24,719 nucleotides of DNA from contig JABIUH010000002.1 of the NCBI GenBank assembly GCA_018701055.1, positions 1 through 24,719 of the forward strand, read 5' to 3'. Position 1 is the stretch's first letter, and each line of letters begins with the position of its first letter. A model generated the notes under the pieces. The model was given only the letters and a program-made list of their open reading frames with translations. It was not told where the DNA came from and searched no databases. Source of the DNA: Woeseia sp. (GTDB taxonomy: Bacteria; Pseudomonadota; Gammaproteobacteria; Steroidobacterales; Woeseiaceae). The position numbers were made by a program, and so were the translations under genes. Below are positions 24,360-24,719 of this stretch, one piece after another.

Positions 24360-24719
24360 ATGAAAAAGAGAAATCTTAGTAGACGCGATTTTGTGAGCGG
24401 CTGTGCACTGAGTCTGGCGGCCGGTACCTCTATTTCGCCCATCGAGGCAGTGGCGCAGAATCTCCTCGACCCCAATGCATTACCGTCTGACTATTACCCG
24501 CCGACACGGCAGGGCATGCGTGGCAGCCATGATGGGTCATTTGAGATGGCTCACGCGATGCGCGACGGCCAACGGTGGAGCGCGGAAGATACGGGCGATC
24601 GTGAATACGACCTGGTCGTTGTCGGTGGTGGAATCAGCGGCTTGTCGGCGGCCTACTTTTTTCGCAAACAGCATGGTCCTGACGCACGTATTCTAATTTT
24701 GGATAATCACGACGACTTC
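24360..24719 (+). CDS. Tat-exported FAD oxidoreductase, spermidine dehydrogenase-like, 3' end outside the window
   Basis: The open frame begins at the ATG at 24360, with GGGGTAAGGA just upstream, and runs off the right edge after 120 codons. A Tat signal is present: NLSRRDFVSG at residues 5-14, with cleavage likely near AVAQ at about 33. Then come DYYPPTRQGMRGSHDGSFEMAH and a Rossmann FAD-binding motif YDLVVVGGGISGLSAAYFF, ending ILILDNHDDF at the edge. This layout matches spermidine dehydrogenase-like NAD(P)/FAD-binding proteins, which oxidise polyamines or related amines in the periplasm. Only the N-terminal cofactor domain is visible, so substrate specificity cannot be judged. It lies after the hairpin at 24257-24298, so it is probably a separate transcript. 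Confidence 0.85.
   Translation, partial: MKKRNLSRRDFVSGCALSLAAGTSISPIEAVAQNLLDPNALPSDYYPPTRQGMRGSHDGSFEMAHAMRDGQRWSAEDTGDREYDLVVVGGGISGLSAAYFFRKQHGPDARILILDNHDDF

Overview
The window looks like chromosomal DNA of a Gram-negative heterotroph. It carries a TonB-dependent outer-membrane receptor, many signal peptides and several twin-arginine (Tat) signals. Paired GTAGGAG...CCGCGATC palindromes and receptor style fit a gammaproteobacterium, possibly a Woeseia/Steroidobacter-type lineage; that assignment is inference. Base composition is moderate and even. I see no tRNA, rRNA, CRISPR array, prophage or insertion sequence. The content is mostly catabolism and transport.

Layout. (1) 1-409: end of a GFA-type zinc protein cut by the window edge. 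(2) 529-5807: a tight four-gene operon of exported M28 peptidase, NCS1 permease, HyuA-type protein and DUF917 protein, with stop/start overlaps or near contact; it suggests import and breakdown of a hydantoin- or thiohydantoin-like ring. (3) 5808-9682: a long leader, a solitary large TonB receptor and a strong intrinsic terminator. (4) 9683-10644: remains of an AbiEi-type antitoxin gene with an in-frame amber codon and no AbiEii toxin, preceded by a small frame also broken by a stop. (5) 10667-16894: a divergent pair of exported hydrolases (amidohydrolase on -, hydantoinase/carbamoylase-family M20 amidase on +). The + side continues with an NhaC antiporter, an AI-2E-family membrane protein and a divergent BKACE (DUF849) enzyme. 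(6) 16897-18239 (-): a MATE exporter split by a frameshift exactly at a tandem 7-bp repeat. (7) 18289-18894: an AhpD-like CMD protein, then an inverted REP pair. (8) 19013-20245 (-): a Tat-exported class V aminotransferase. (9) 20322-24256: a three-gene operon of FAH-family hydrolase, Tat-exported HD-domain protein and molybdenum hydroxylase large subunit, ended by an 18-bp perfect hairpin. (10) 24360-end: start of a Tat-exported, spermidine dehydrogenase-like FAD oxidoreductase.

How the genes may work together. Two blocks (529-5807 and 10667-16894) hold enzymes of cyclic-amide and ureide chemistry: HyuA, DUF917, an imidazolonepropionase-like amidohydrolase and a carbamoylase-like amidase. 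With a receptor and a permease this suggests scavenging of cyclic ureides, dipeptide-derived hydantoins or sulfur analogues. The right-hand block (19013-end) is rich in Tat-exported redox and cofactor enzymes around a molybdenum hydroxylase and a C-C hydrolase, and looks like an uncharacterised oxidative catabolic module. The most striking sequence-level observations are the MATE heptamer frameshift, the altered BKACE active site, the six-ligand HD protein and the broken AbiEi locus.
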